NCBI RefSeq assembly: GCF_000152845.1
Contig: NZ_CH902584.1
Location: 2,099,815-2,163,814 of the forward strand
Source of the DNA: Roseovarius sp. 217
GTDB taxonomy: Bacteria > Pseudomonadota > Alphaproteobacteria > Rhodobacterales > Rhodobacteraceae
DNA length: 64,000 nt
Reading direction: 5' to 3'
The first letter of the stretch is position 1, and every line of letters starts with the position of its first letter. A model generated the notes under the pieces. It saw only the letters and a list, made by a program, of their open reading frames with translations, searched no databases and had not been told where the DNA came from. Of this stretch, positions 1 to 9,113 are shown in pieces. The position numbers and the translations under genes were made by a program.

Positions 1-806
1 CCCCCGGTCAGCGCCTTTTCATAGGCTTCGAGCGAGCGGTAAAAGGCGTAGAACTCGGGGTCCTGACCATAGGCCTCGGCATAGATTGCGCTGCGTTCCG
101 CATCTGCCTCGCCTCGGATCACCTGCGCTTCGCGCTCGGCATCCGACAGCGTTTCGGTCACAGTCCGATCCGCCAGGGCGCGCACCCGCTGCGCCGCCTC
201 ATTACCACGGGCGATCTCATCGGCGGCTTCGCGCTCGCGCTCGGCCCGCATCCGGGCAAAGGTCGCCTCCAGGTTCTGCTCGGGCAGGTTGGTCTGCTTG
301 AGACGCACGTCCACCACGTCAAGACCCAGCCCCTCGGCGCTGCGCTGCGCCTGCCGTTGAATGCGGCGCATCAACTCGCGGCGATCCTCTGAGAGGATGG
401 TGTCCGACGTCACCTGATCGGCACCCAGAACTTCACGAATCTGCGCGTTCAGGATCGACGACAGCCGGTCCTCGGCCACGCGGATACCGCCCACGCCGAC
501 CGCCTGCCGGAACTGCACTACATCGCGGATGCGGTAGCGGGCAAAGGCATCGACCACCAGCCGGCGGTCATCCGAGGGCGTCACCTCGATCGTGTCGGTA
601 TCGAGCGACAGAATCCGGTCGTCATAGCGCACGACCTCCTGAATGAACGGGATCTTGAACGACAGGCCCGGCTCTTCCTTCACGGATTTGATCTGACCGA
701 ATTGCAGCACCAATGCCTTTTCGCGCTCATCCACCACAAAGACCGAGGACAGACCCAAAAAGCCCAGGATGACCACAACGGGGATTAGAAATTTTGTATT
801 GCCCAT
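1..806 (-). CDS. hflC: HflC, membrane protease modulator (3' end cut by window edge)
   Basis: This is the second subunit of the HflKC complex, an inner-membrane SPFH/band-7 assembly that surrounds and modulates the FtsH protease. Translation from the ATG at 806 starts MGNTKFLIPVVVILGFLGLS, giving one N-terminal membrane segment (about residues 4-22). A band-7 domain follows, then the Ala/Glu/Arg-rich helix typical of SPFH proteins. About 268 codons are present and the frame is still open at base 1, so the C-terminus is missing. It lies 4 bases after the hflK stop, so the two are co-transcribed as in other proteobacteria. Assignment is by family pattern and by the hflK neighbour. Confidence 0.93.
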   Translation of the reverse strand, partial: MGNTKFLIPVVVILGFLGLSSVFVVDEREKALVLQFGQIKSVKEEPGLSFKIPFIQEVVRYDDRILSLDTDTIEVTPSDDRRLVVDAFARYRIRDVVQFRQAVGVGGIRVAEDRLSSILNAQIREVLGADQVTSDTILSEDRRELMRRIQRQAQRSAEGLGLDVVDVRLKQTNLPEQNLEATFARMRAEREREAADEIARGNEAAQRVRALADRTVTETLSDAEREAQVIRGEADAERSAIYAEAYGQDPEFYAFYRSLEAYEKALTG

Positions 807-810
807 GATC

Positions 811-1959
811 TCAGTTCCCCTCGCTGGTGGTATTGCGGCGCAGCTCGTTCAGCGGCAGATAGGGCACGACGCCATTGCCGCCGCCTTCGGTCCCCACGAT
901 CGAACTGTCGAGGATGGTCTTGTCGATATCGCCCAGAACCCGCTCCATCGTCTCGAGATAGAGACGCTTGCGCGTGACGTCCTGTGCTTTGGAATATTCC
1001 GTCAGAACCGACGTGAACCGGCTCGCGTCACCCTGCGCTTCGTTGACCACGCGGGCGCGGTAGCCCTCTGAATCCTCAAGAATTTGCGCGGCCTGACCAC
1101 GCGCTTCGGCGAGGGCCCGGTTGGCGTAGGCATCCGCCTGCCGTTGCAGCCTGTCGCGCTCCTGCTCGGCGGCCTGCACCTCGCGGAAGCTGTCAATCAC
1201 CTCGTTCGGCGGATCCGCCTTGTCGAGGTTGACCCGAACGATCCGGATACCGCTGTCATATTCATCCAAGGATTCCTGAATGTTCTGCATCGCCGTATCC
1301 GCGATGATCCCACGATCCCGGTTGAGGATCGGCGCAAGGTTCGACGCGGCGATGATCTCGCGCATCACCGATTCCGACACGGCCTGCACCGTCAGTTGCG
1401 GATCGCGGATATTGAACAACAGCTTGCCGGGATCAGAGATATTCCACACCACCTGAAACCCGATATCGACGATATTGGCATCCGTCGTCAGCATGAGACC
1501 CTCTTCGCGCGCGCCGGTGCTGCGGCCAACGTCTTCGGTCCGTTCCGACGTCACATTGACGATCTCTGCCGTGACCAGCGGCCAAGGGGCAAAGTTCAGA
1601 CCCGGATTGCCGGTCTTGTAATATTCACCCAGAAACAATTCGACCGATTGCTCCTCCGGCTTGACCGTGTAAACGCTGGCAAAGACCCAGAGCGCCACAG
1701 CCCCCAACACAGCCAGACCAACCGTGCCCTTGCCGAATTGTGGCCCGTCGCCGGTGCCGTTGCCCCGGTTGCCGCCGCCACGCCCGCCCATCAGAACGCG
1801 AAGCTGATCCTGACCCTTGCGCACCAATGCGTCGATTTCAGGCAGTTGCGGTCCTCCCTCGGGGGGGCGCTTTCCACCCCCTGTGTTGCGGTCGCGGTCA
1901 TCGCCGCCACCGCCCGAATTTCCGCCGCCGCCCCACGGGCCGCCAGAGTTTCCAGCCAT
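811..1959 (-). CDS. hflK: HflK, FtsH protease activity modulator
   Basis: HflK pairs with HflC in the periplasm-facing cage around FtsH. The protein (382 aa) has a Gly-rich N-terminus, a membrane segment at about residues 79-97, then a band-7/SPFH domain and a long charged helix. The open frame extends 15 codons further upstream. I prefer the ATG at 1959 because a GGGAAG ribosome site precedes it and because homologues start with the Gly-rich segment. The short hydrophilic Gly/Pro tail in front of the membrane segment is normal for alphaproteobacterial HflK. Confidence 0.94.
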   Translation of the reverse strand: MAGNSGGPWGGGGNSGGGGDDRDRNTGGGKRPPEGGPQLPEIDALVRKGQDQLRVLMGGRGGGNRGNGTGDGPQFGKGTVGLAVLGAVALWVFASVYTVKPEEQSVELFLGEYYKTGNPGLNFAPWPLVTAEIVNVTSERTEDVGRSTGAREEGLMLTTDANIVDIGFQVVWNISDPGKLLFNIRDPQLTVQAVSESVMREIIAASNLAPILNRDRGIIADTAMQNIQESLDEYDSGIRIVRVNLDKADPPNEVIDSFREVQAAEQERDRLQRQADAYANRALAEARGQAAQILEDSEGYRARVVNEAQGDASRFTSVLTEYSKAQDVTRKRLYLETMERVLGDIDKTILDSSIVGTEGGGNGVVPYLPLNELRRNTTSEGN

Positions 1960-2028
1960 ACGTATGTCTTCCCTTGTTGTCCTGCCGCTCCCGGCTTGGT
2001 TCATTACCTGTGCAGCACAGGTGAAAAA

Positions 2029-3385
2029 TCAAGCGGTGCGCACAGGCGTTTTCATCGTCACCAGTTCTTCCGACATGGTCGGATGCACCGCCACGGTGCG
2101 GTCAAAATCCTCTTTTGTTGCCCCCATCTTGACGGCAATGCCGGCAAGCTGGATCAATTCCCCCGCACCGGGTGCTACGATATGACACCCCAGCACTTTG
2201 CGGGTGGCCTGACTGACGATCAGTTTCATCAGCACCCGGTCGGGCCGTCCGGCAAAGGCGGTCTGCATGGGCCGGAACGAGGTGGCATAAACCTCGATCG
2301 CCTCTTGGTCGCGCGCCTCTTCCTCGCTCAGCCCCACCGTGCCCATCTCGGGCTGAGTGAAAACCGCCGTGGGGATGAGGGTGGTGATCGACCGGTGTCG
2401 GGTTGCCCTTGAACACCGTCTCGACAAAGGCTATTCCCTCGCGGATCGCCACCGGCGTCAGGTTGACCCGGTCGGTCACATCGCCAATCGCATAGACCGA
2501 CGGCACGCCGGTCTGGCTATAGCTATCGACCAGGATCTCACCCTTGCGCCCGACCGCCACGCCCGTGGCCTCGAGGCCCAGATTTTCCGTGTTGGGCGTG
2601 CGCCCGGTGGCAAACATCACCTGCTCGAACACCGCCTCGCTGCCGTTGGTGCCGGTCACGCGATAGCCGCCCTCAACCACGTCCATCGCCTCGATATTGG
2701 TGCCCAGATGCAATTTTATCCCAGAGGCGATCATCTCCTCCGACACGAGGCCGCGCGCCTCGTCGTCAAAACCGCGCAGGACTTGCGCGCCGCGATAGAA
2801 CTGCGTGACCTGCACCCCCAACCCGTTGAGGACACAGGCAAACTCACAGGCGATATAGCCGCCGCCAATGATCAATATCGACCTTGGCAGCTTCTCCAGA
2901 TGGAAAATCTCATTGCTGGTGATCGCATGCTCTGCCCCCGGCAGATCGGGTTTCACGGGTCGCCCGCCGGTGGCAATGAGGATATGCTTGGCGCTCAGCC
3001 GCGTGCCGTCGGCCAATTCCACCGTATGCGGATCGACCAGCGCGGCGCGGCAGTCATAGGTCTCGACCCCGTTCGTCTTGAGAACGCCGCGATAGACCCC
3101 TTCCAGCCGGTCCAACTCGGCATGCAGCTTGTCCCGGAACGTGGGCCAGTCGAACCCGCCCGCATGCACCGTCCAGCCATAGGCCTGCGCATCGGCCATC
3201 GCGCCGCGATATTCCGAGGCAAACACCATCAGCTTTTTCGGCACACAGCCGCGAATGACACAGGTGCCGCCGTAACGGTCCTCTTCGGCCAAGGCCACGC
3301 GCGCGCCGCTCTGTGCTGCGACCCGCGCCGCGCGCACCCCGCCAGAACCGCCGCCAATTACGAAAAGATCATAGTCAAACGCCAT
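2029..3385 (-). pseudogene. gor: Glutathione reductase, broken by a one-base frameshift
   Basis: Gor reduces glutathione disulfide with NADPH in the cytoplasm. The first frame (from 3385) carries the FAD-binding GGGSGG motif and the redox pair C42/C47 in TCVIRGCVPKK, followed by the NADPH domain. At about 2381-2386 the frame slips. The dimerisation domain, with TQPEMGTVGLSEEEA and the catalytic HPTMSEE motif, continues in the next frame to the stop at 2029. Removing one C in the CACCACC run restores VDHTLIPTAVFTQ. As read, the product ends in about 90 unrelated residues and lacks the catalytic His, so it should be inactive. It may be a genuine pseudogene or a sequence error. Confidence 0.9.
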
Positions 3386-3394
3386 GTCGCTCCC

Positions 3395-4183
3395 TCAGTC
3401 CGTCAGATCACGAAAGAGATTGTCGGTCTCGACGAAATCGAGCCGATCTTCCTCGACCGTGCCCTCGTTGATGTCGCGTGTCTCGACCCGCCCATCGCCA
3501 TAGCCCAGAATGACCACATCACAAATATCAAGGAACAGCCCGTTCTCCACCACCCCCGGCATCTGGTTGAGCGCCATCGACAGTTGATGCGCAGCACCAA
3601 TCCGGCCCAGATGCAGATCGAGGATATAATTGCCCTCATCGGTGATAAACGGCCGCGCGCCATTCATCCGCAGCGAGGTGTTGCGTCCGAGCACATCCAT
3701 ATTGATCAGCAATTCCTCGACCAGCGATTTTGTGGTCTGCCAGCCAAACGGGATCACCTCAACCGGAAGGGGAAACGCGCCCAGCGTCTCCACTTCCTTG
3801 CCGACATCGGCAATCACGATCATCTGATCCGAGGCTGTCGCTACGATCTTTTCCTGCAAGAGCGCACCGCCGCCACCTTTGATCAGGTTGAGATTGCTGT
3901 CGAACTCGTCCGCCCCGTCAATCGTGAGATCCAGCCACTTGGCCTCATCCAGACTGATCACCTCAATGCCGACTTCCCGCGCCAATTCCGCTGTGCGCGT
4001 CGATGTCGGTACGCCGCGAATGCGCAACCCGCCCTCGCGCACCATCTCGCCCAAACAGCGCACCATCCAGGCGGCGGTCGATCCGGTGCCAAGACCCACG
4101 CGCATCCCGTCTTCGACGAAATCCACCGACCGCTTGGCGGCGACAAACTTGGCCTTGTCGATCGGCGACAATTCTCCGGTCAT
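3395..4183 (-). CDS. rpiA: Ribose-5-phosphate isomerase A
   Basis: RpiA interconverts ribose 5-phosphate and ribulose 5-phosphate in the pentose phosphate pathway. The protein (262 aa) has the family motifs GLGTGSTA near the N-terminus, DGADEFD in the middle, and KGGGGALLQEK with the catalytic Glu. An upstream in-frame ATG at 4201 exists. The ATG at 4183 is favoured because a GGGAG ribosome site lies just ahead and the protein then begins MTGELSPIDKAK, like its relatives. The gene ends 9 bases before gor starts, so the two are probably one transcript. Confidence 0.95.
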   Translation of the reverse strand: MTGELSPIDKAKFVAAKRSVDFVEDGMRVGLGTGSTAAWMVRCLGEMVREGGLRIRGVPTSTRTAELAREVGIEVISLDEAKWLDLTIDGADEFDSNLNLIKGGGGALLQEKIVATASDQMIVIADVGKEVETLGAFPLPVEVIPFGWQTTKSLVEELLINMDVLGRNTSLRMNGARPFITDEGNYILDLHLGRIGAAHQLSMALNQMPGVVENGLFLDICDVVILGYGDGRVETRDINEGTVEEDRLDFVETDNLFRDLTD

Positions 4184-4338
4184 GGCAGCGACTCCCAGCA
4201 TGTTTCGCAGGGGTTATATGAGAGATGCGGCGCAGGTGCGAGACCGAATTCGCCCCGGTTGTCCGCCCTGCGCCCGATAACCATTCTTAAACCCCTGCCG
4301 CGCTAGGCATTAATCCGGCATCAACCATAGGGGACCGC

Positions 4339-5853
4339 ATGGTCGCGCACGCCTATACCGTGGCTTTTGAGGGGGTCGAGGCGCGGCCAGTCGAGGTGCA
4401 ATGTGCCATCACCGCAGGCGTGCCGGCCTTCTCGCTCGTGGGCCTGCCCGACAAGGCGGTGTCCGAGGCCCGCGACCGGGTGCGCGCGGCGCTCTCCGCC
4501 ATGGCCATCGCCCTGCCGTCCAAACGCATCACCATCAATCTCTCGCCCGCCGATATGCCCAAAGAGGGCAGCCATTTCGATCTGCCCATCGCGCTCGCCC
4601 TCTTGGCCGCCCTCGAAATCATCCCGCATGACGCGGCAGAGGGCACCACGGCCCTCGGAGAACTGTCGCTCGACGGCACACTCATCGCGGTGATCGGCGC
4701 GCTCCCCGCCGCCATGGCCGCCGCCGAGGAAAACCGCATCCTGCTTTGCCCCAAATCCTGCGGCCCCGAGGCGGCATGGGTCGGCGCGGTGCAGGTGATC
4801 GCCGCCGCCTCGCTCACCGATGTCGTGCGCCACTACACCGGACAGGCGCTCATTGCTGCCGCGAACCCCGGCGAGGTGATCGCCGCCCCCGCCACCCGCG
4901 ACCTGCGCGACGTCAAGGGGCAGGAGCGCGCCAAACGCGCGCTCGAGATTGCCGCCGCCGGGCGTCACCACCTGATGATGATCGGCACGCCCGGCTCCGG
5001 CAAATCCATGCTCGCGGCGCGCCTGCCCGGCATCCTGCCGCCGCTCTCCGCGCCCGAGGCGCTCGAAACCTCGATGATCCATTCCCTCGCGGGGCTGCTG
5101 ACCGAGGGCGGCATCAACCGTGCGCGCCCCTTTCGCGAGCCGCATCACACCGCCTCGATGGCCGCCATCGTCGGTGGCGGGCGCAGCGCCAAGCCCGGCG
5201 AAATCAGCCTCGCGCATAATGGCGTGCTCTTCATGGATGAATTCCCCGAATTCCCCCGCACCGTGCTCGAAACCCTGCGCCAGCCGATCGAGACCGGCGA
5301 GGTCATGGTTGCCCGCGCCAATGCGCATGTGAAATATCCCTGCCGTTTCATGCTTGTAGCCGCCGCCAACCCCTGCAAATGCGGCTATCTCTCGGACCCG
5401 AATCGCGCCTGCTCGCGCGCGCCCAACTGCGGCGAGGATTACATCGGCCGCATCTCCGGCCCCCTGATGGACCGCTTCGATCTGCGCGTCGAGGTGCCCC
5501 CCGTCGCCTTCTCCGATCTCGATCTGCCCGCCTCCGGCGATGCCTCGAGCACGGTCGCAGGCCGGGTCGCGGGGGGGCGGGCGGTGCAGGCGGCGCGCTT
5601 TGCCGGCCACGCCCATATGCGCCTCAACGCCGATGCCGAAGGGGCGGTGCTTGACGACATCGCCACCCCCGATCCCGAAGGTCGCGCGCTCATCACCCGC
5701 GTCGCCACCCGCTTTGGCCTCACCGCGCGTGGCTATCACCGCGTCCTTCGCGTCGCGCGCACCATCGCCGATCTCGACGGCTCTGTGGATGTCCGCCTGC
5801 CGCATGTCGCCGAGGCGGTCAGCTTTCGCGTGGCCGGTCTCAAAGAGACCTGA
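4339..5853 (+). CDS. comM: YifB/ComM family Mg-chelatase-like AAA+ ATPase
   Basis: ComM-type ATPases act as hexameric helicases in branch migration during natural transformation; the role in this lineage is not established. The 504-aa protein has an N-terminal ChlI-like domain (about 1-170), a Walker A motif GTPGSGKS near residue 216, the Walker B-like segment VLFMDEFPEF, and a cysteine cluster (CKCGYL then CSRAPNC). A C-terminal Mg-chelatase domain follows. The AGGGGA ribosome site precedes the ATG at 4339. The 3' end overlaps the convergent esterase gene by 14 bp. A 559-codon open frame on the opposite strand is a GC-driven shadow. Confidence 0.93.
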   Translation: MVAHAYTVAFEGVEARPVEVQCAITAGVPAFSLVGLPDKAVSEARDRVRAALSAMAIALPSKRITINLSPADMPKEGSHFDLPIALALLAALEIIPHDAAEGTTALGELSLDGTLIAVIGALPAAMAAAEENRILLCPKSCGPEAAWVGAVQVIAAASLTDVVRHYTGQALIAAANPGEVIAAPATRDLRDVKGQERAKRALEIAAAGRHHLMMIGTPGSGKSMLAARLPGILPPLSAPEALETSMIHSLAGLLTEGGINRARPFREPHHTASMAAIVGGGRSAKPGEISLAHNGVLFMDEFPEFPRTVLETLRQPIETGEVMVARANAHVKYPCRFMLVAAANPCKCGYLSDPNRACSRAPNCGEDYIGRISGPLMDRFDLRVEVPPVAFSDLDLPASGDASSTVAGRVAGGRAVQAARFAGHAHMRLNADAEGAVLDDIATPDPEGRALITRVATRFGLTARGYHRVLRVARTIADLDGSVDVRLPHVAEAVSFRVAGLKET

Positions 5854-6718
5854 TCCACCCCGCCAGATCGCGCAGGCTCGCCCCCGCTTCGGGCAGGACA
5901 TTGTGAAAGAGGGGCCAGACATGCGGATGATCGGGCTTGACCGAGAGTACGCTTTGCACGCCCTGCACCTCCAGCGCGGCCTGCATCCGCAGGGCATCAT
6001 CGCGCAGGATTTCCGTATCGCCCACCGTCATCCACACCGGCGGTGCGCCGGTGAAACGGCCAAAGAGCGGCGAGGCGCGCGGATCGCGCGGGTCATCTGT
6101 GCCCAGAAACATCTCCAGCATCTCGCCGATTCGACCTGCGGAGAGCACACAATCGCGCGTGTCATTCTCGATCACCGAGGCCCCGGAATAGGTCATATCC
6201 GTGAGCGGCGAAAAGGCAAAGACGCCCAAGGGCGGGGCGAGATCTTGCGCCAGAATCTCATGCAACAGCGCCAGCGCCAGCCCGCCGCCTGCACTATCCC
6301 CGCCGATGATCACATCCTGCGCGGCCCGGAGCGCACGGTACGCGGCCAGCGCATCCTCGATCTGCGCCGGAAAGGGATGCTCGGGCGCCAAGCGATAATC
6401 AGGCAGGCAAGCGGGCAGGCCTGTCAACGCCGACAGCTTGGCCAGCATCGCCCGATGGGTGGTCGAGGTGCCAAAGACATAGGCCCCGCCATGGAAATAG
6501 AGGAGCACGGGCGCAGGCCGCGCACCACGGGCCTGCGCCCATTGCACCGGCACCCCGCCCAGCATGTCGCGCTGAAACATAGTGCCGAAGGGGGCATGAA
6601 AATAGAGCCGCGACTTGAACGCAAAGGACCGCCGGAGGCGGTCCTTGTCATGGCGCGCCAGCGCCGGTTTCTCGAACCAGCGCAGGTGGCGGTTCAAAAG
6701 CCGAAGCTGCCAACTCAT
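5840..6718 (-). CDS. Alpha/beta hydrolase of the hormone-sensitive lipase type
   Basis: This is a probable cytoplasmic carboxylesterase (292 aa). It shows the HSL-family oxyanion motif HGGAY at residues 76-80 and the nucleophile elbow GDSAGGG with Ser142. A candidate acid is D234 in VGDTEIL, and a His lies in the DHPHVWPLF motif near residue 266, completing a triad. The start codon overlaps the gshB stop (ATGA), so it is translationally coupled to glutathione synthase. Substrate cannot be told from sequence. No signal peptide is seen. Confidence 0.88.
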   Translation of the reverse strand: MSWQLRLLNRHLRWFEKPALARHDKDRLRRSFAFKSRLYFHAPFGTMFQRDMLGGVPVQWAQARGARPAPVLLYFHGGAYVFGTSTTHRAMLAKLSALTGLPACLPDYRLAPEHPFPAQIEDALAAYRALRAAQDVIIGGDSAGGGLALALLHEILAQDLAPPLGVFAFSPLTDMTYSGASVIENDTRDCVLSAGRIGEMLEMFLGTDDPRDPRASPLFGRFTGAPPVWMTVGDTEILRDDALRMQAALEVQGVQSVLSVKPDHPHVWPLFHNVLPEAGASLRDLAGWIRSL

Positions 6719-7653
6719 GCCCGCCGCCGCGCCTCGATCGCCTCCCAGACCTTGGTCGCGATGTTCACCCCGTCGAACCGCTCCAGCTCTTGAATGCCGG
6801 TGGGCGAGGTCACGTTGATCTCGGTCAGGTAATGACCAATCACGTCAATCCCCACGAAAACCTGTCCCTTTTCGCGCAAGAGCGGACCAATCGCGGCGCA
6901 GATTTCCAGATCCCGCTCGGTGAGTGCAACCTTCTCGGCGCGTCCGCCCACATGCATGTTGGACCGCGTCTCGCCTTGGGCGGGCACGCGGTTGATCGCG
7001 CCGACGGCTTCTCCATCCACCAGAATCACCCGCTTGTCGCCCTTGCTCACGGCAGGCAGGTATTTCTGGACAATAAGAGGCTCGCGGCTGAACCCGGTGA
7101 ACATCTCATGCAGGCTGGCGAGATTGCGGTCGCTCTCGGGCAGGTGGAACACGCCCGCGCCGCCATTGCCATAGAGCGGCTTGAGGATCACATCGCCATG
7201 CCGCGCCCGAAACGCCCGGATCGTGTCCAGATCGCGGGCAATCGCGGTGGGGGGCATCAGGTCTGGAAAATCGAGAATCAGCAGCTTCTCGGGATAGTTC
7301 CGCACCCAGAACGGATCATTGACCACCAATGTTCCGGGGCTCAGACGCTGCAATATATGCGTCGTGGTGATGTAGAACATGTCAAACGGCGGATCCTGCC
7401 GGAGCCAGACCACATCGAACTCTGCCAGATCGACCGTCTGTTCCTCGCCCAGCCTGAAATGGTCGCCCTGAACCCGCTGCACCGTCAGCGGCCACCCCCG
7501 TGCCGTGACCCGCCCCTCGTCATAGGCCAGCCGGTCGGGCGTGTAATAAAACAGCTCATGCCCCCGCGCCTGCGCCTCTTCCGCGAGGCGAAAGGTGCTG
7601 TCTCCGTTGATATTGATCGGCCCGATCGGGTCCATCTGAAAGGCGATTTTCAT
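6715..7653 (-). CDS. gshB: Glutathione synthetase
   Basis: GshB joins gamma-glutamylcysteine and glycine with ATP to give glutathione. The protein (312 aa) is the usual size. It starts [20 protein letters not shown], which is characteristic of the family, and has an ATP-grasp fold with [12 protein letters not shown] in the nucleotide-binding region. The C-terminal TSPTGIQEL motif is also typical. It sits downstream of rsmI and yraN and upstream of an overlapping esterase gene. Other glutathione genes in the window (gor, a GST, a ChaC-like cyclotransferase) are not adjacent. Confidence 0.96.
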   Translation of the reverse strand: MKIAFQMDPIGPININGDSTFRLAEEAQARGHELFYYTPDRLAYDEGRVTARGWPLTVQRVQGDHFRLGEEQTVDLAEFDVVWLRQDPPFDMFYITTTHILQRLSPGTLVVNDPFWVRNYPEKLLILDFPDLMPPTAIARDLDTIRAFRARHGDVILKPLYGNGGAGVFHLPESDRNLASLHEMFTGFSREPLIVQKYLPAVSKGDKRVILVDGEAVGAINRVPAQGETRSNMHVGGRAEKVALTERDLEICAAIGPLLREKGQVFVGIDVIGHYLTEINVTSPTGIQELERFDGVNIATKVWEAIEARRRA

Positions 7654-7711
7654 GTCCTGCCCCTTTTTTCGGTCTCCCGCTTACATGCGGCATGACGGGC
7701 GGGCACGCAAT

Positions 7712-8146
7712 TCAGAAATGGCCAAAGGCATTCTCGAGTATGCGCACATCGCCCCGGCCATCGACGATCCCCAGATCAAAGCGGACAGGGGCCTTTTGCC
7801 CCTCGGGCAAAAGGCCCAGATATTCCGACGCCGCCGTATAGATCCGCCGCATTTGCCCCTGATGCAATCGCTGCAATGCCAGATCAAAACTGGCCGCTTG
7901 CTTGACCTCGCAGAACACATAGGTATCGGGCGCACGCAGGATCATGTCGATCTCACCGCTTTGCCCGCGCCAGCGCTGATGCAAGAGGGATGCCCCCCGC
8001 CGCTCATAGGCGCGCAAAACACTCGCTTCCGCCGCCTGACCCGAGAGATAGGCCCGCCGCCCCCGGTCCTGACGGCGCAAGACATCTGGGGCCAGCACAA
8101 TCGCCGCCACGCCAACCGCCTCAAAGTCAAATGCCAGTTGTCGCAT
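7712..8146 (-). CDS. YraN/UPF0102 family nuclease-like protein
   Basis: The protein (144 aa) has the UPF0102 endonuclease-like core, with GQSGEIDMI followed by YVFCEVKQ, matching the GEIDxI...FVEVK signature of restriction-endonuclease-fold proteins. Its role is not established. The gene begins 3 bases after the rsmI stop, the common rsmI-yraN arrangement in proteobacteria, so it is co-transcribed with rsmI and gshB. Confidence 0.9.
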   Translation of the reverse strand: MRQLAFDFEAVGVAAIVLAPDVLRRQDRGRRAYLSGQAAEASVLRAYERRGASLLHQRWRGQSGEIDMILRAPDTYVFCEVKQAASFDLALQRLHQGQMRRIYTAASEYLGLLPEGQKAPVRFDLGIVDGRGDVRILENAFGHF

Positions 8147-8149
8147 CTC

Positions 8150-9028
8150 TTACTCCGTCTCTTCTTGCCTGCCCTTTGCCAAAAGCAAGGCGCGTTGATA
8201 GACCTCACGCCGCGGCGTGCCCGTCTCTGTCGCCACCAGATCCGCCGCATCGCGCACAGAATGCCCTTGCAGCGCCTCCAACACCATCTGGTCTAAATCA
8301 ACTTCCCTAATTTTCTCCAAACTTCCGCGATCAATAATCACGACAATTTCGCCCTTTGGCGGCGCATCGGCCCAGATCTGCGCCAATTCCTCCAGCGTTC
8401 CGCGCCGGACCTCCTCGAATTTCTTGGTCAGCTCGCGGCAGACTGCGGCGGATCGTGTCCCGCCCAGCACCTCGGCGGCATCGCGCAGCATGCCCGCCAC
8501 CCGCTTGGGTGATTCGTAAAAGGCCAGGGTTGCGGGCACCCCGGCCAACTCCTTCAGCACCGCCTTGCGCTTCGAAGCGGTGTTGGGCAGGAACCCGGCA
8601 AAGAGAAACCGATCGGTCGGCAATCCGGCGAGCGTCAACGCCGTGATCACCGCCGAGGGTCCGGGGGCCGAGATGAGGGTATAGCCCTCCGCCACCGCCG
8701 CGCGTCCCAGATCAAACCCCGGGTCCGCGACCATCGGCGTCCCGGCCTCAGAGGCGTAGACCACCGATTGCCCCGCGTCCAGCGCCTCAAGGATCTTGGG
8801 CCGCATGCGCCCGCCATTGTGGTCATGATAGGCCCACATCGGGCGATCCCGGAGCGGGACGCCATGAATTTCCATCAGCCGGCGCAGGCTCCGCGTGTCT
8901 TCGGCCACCAACACATCCGCCGAGGCGAGAATGTCGAGCGCGCGCAGCGTGATGTCGCGCGCCGCCCCGATCGGGGTCGCGATAAGGTAAAGACCACCGG
9001 CCAGTTTCTGCTCTATGGGATTCACCAC
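8150..9028 (-). CDS. rsmI: 16S rRNA (cytidine1402-2'-O)-methyltransferase RsmI
   Basis: RsmI methylates the ribose of C1402 in 16S rRNA using S-adenosylmethionine. The protein (292 aa) shows the tetrapyrrole-methylase fold motifs: LYLIATPIG near the N-terminus, VAEDTRSLRRL, and SEAGTPMVADPG in the SAM site. The start is a GTG; two GTG codons are adjacent at 9028 and 9025, and a GGAGCGGG ribosome site fits either. It heads the leftward rsmI-yraN-gshB-esterase operon and is divergent from the lppC-like gene. Confidence 0.95.
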   Translation of the reverse strand: MVNPIEQKLAGGLYLIATPIGAARDITLRALDILASADVLVAEDTRSLRRLMEIHGVPLRDRPMWAYHDHNGGRMRPKILEALDAGQSVVYASEAGTPMVADPGFDLGRAAVAEGYTLISAPGPSAVITALTLAGLPTDRFLFAGFLPNTASKRKAVLKELAGVPATLAFYESPKRVAGMLRDAAEVLGGTRSAAVCRELTKKFEEVRRGTLEELAQIWADAPPKGEIVVIIDRGSLEKIREVDLDQMVLEALQGHSVRDAADLVATETGTPRREVYQRALLLAKGRQEETE

Positions 9029-9113
9029 TGGACCCGCTCCGTATGACCGTTATGATTGCCCGCAATCGCGTCTGGCCACAGGCAAACCGCAAAAAAGGGA
9101 GTGAGACCTGACC

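Noticed and set aside
1084..2412. 442-codon frame opposite hflK and the end of gor
   Set aside because: It crosses the boundary of two well-supported genes and shows no recognisable protein pattern; it is a shadow of the reverse strand.
2357..4306. 649-codon frame opposite gor and rpiA
   Set aside because: Its length is due to high GC on the coding strand; both genes on the other strand have complete catalytic motifs except for gor's frameshift.
4321..6000. 559-codon open frame antisense to the comM gene
   Set aside because: The composition follows the GC-rich third positions of the opposite strand, no ribosome site or domain is present, and comM on the other strand has full family motifs.
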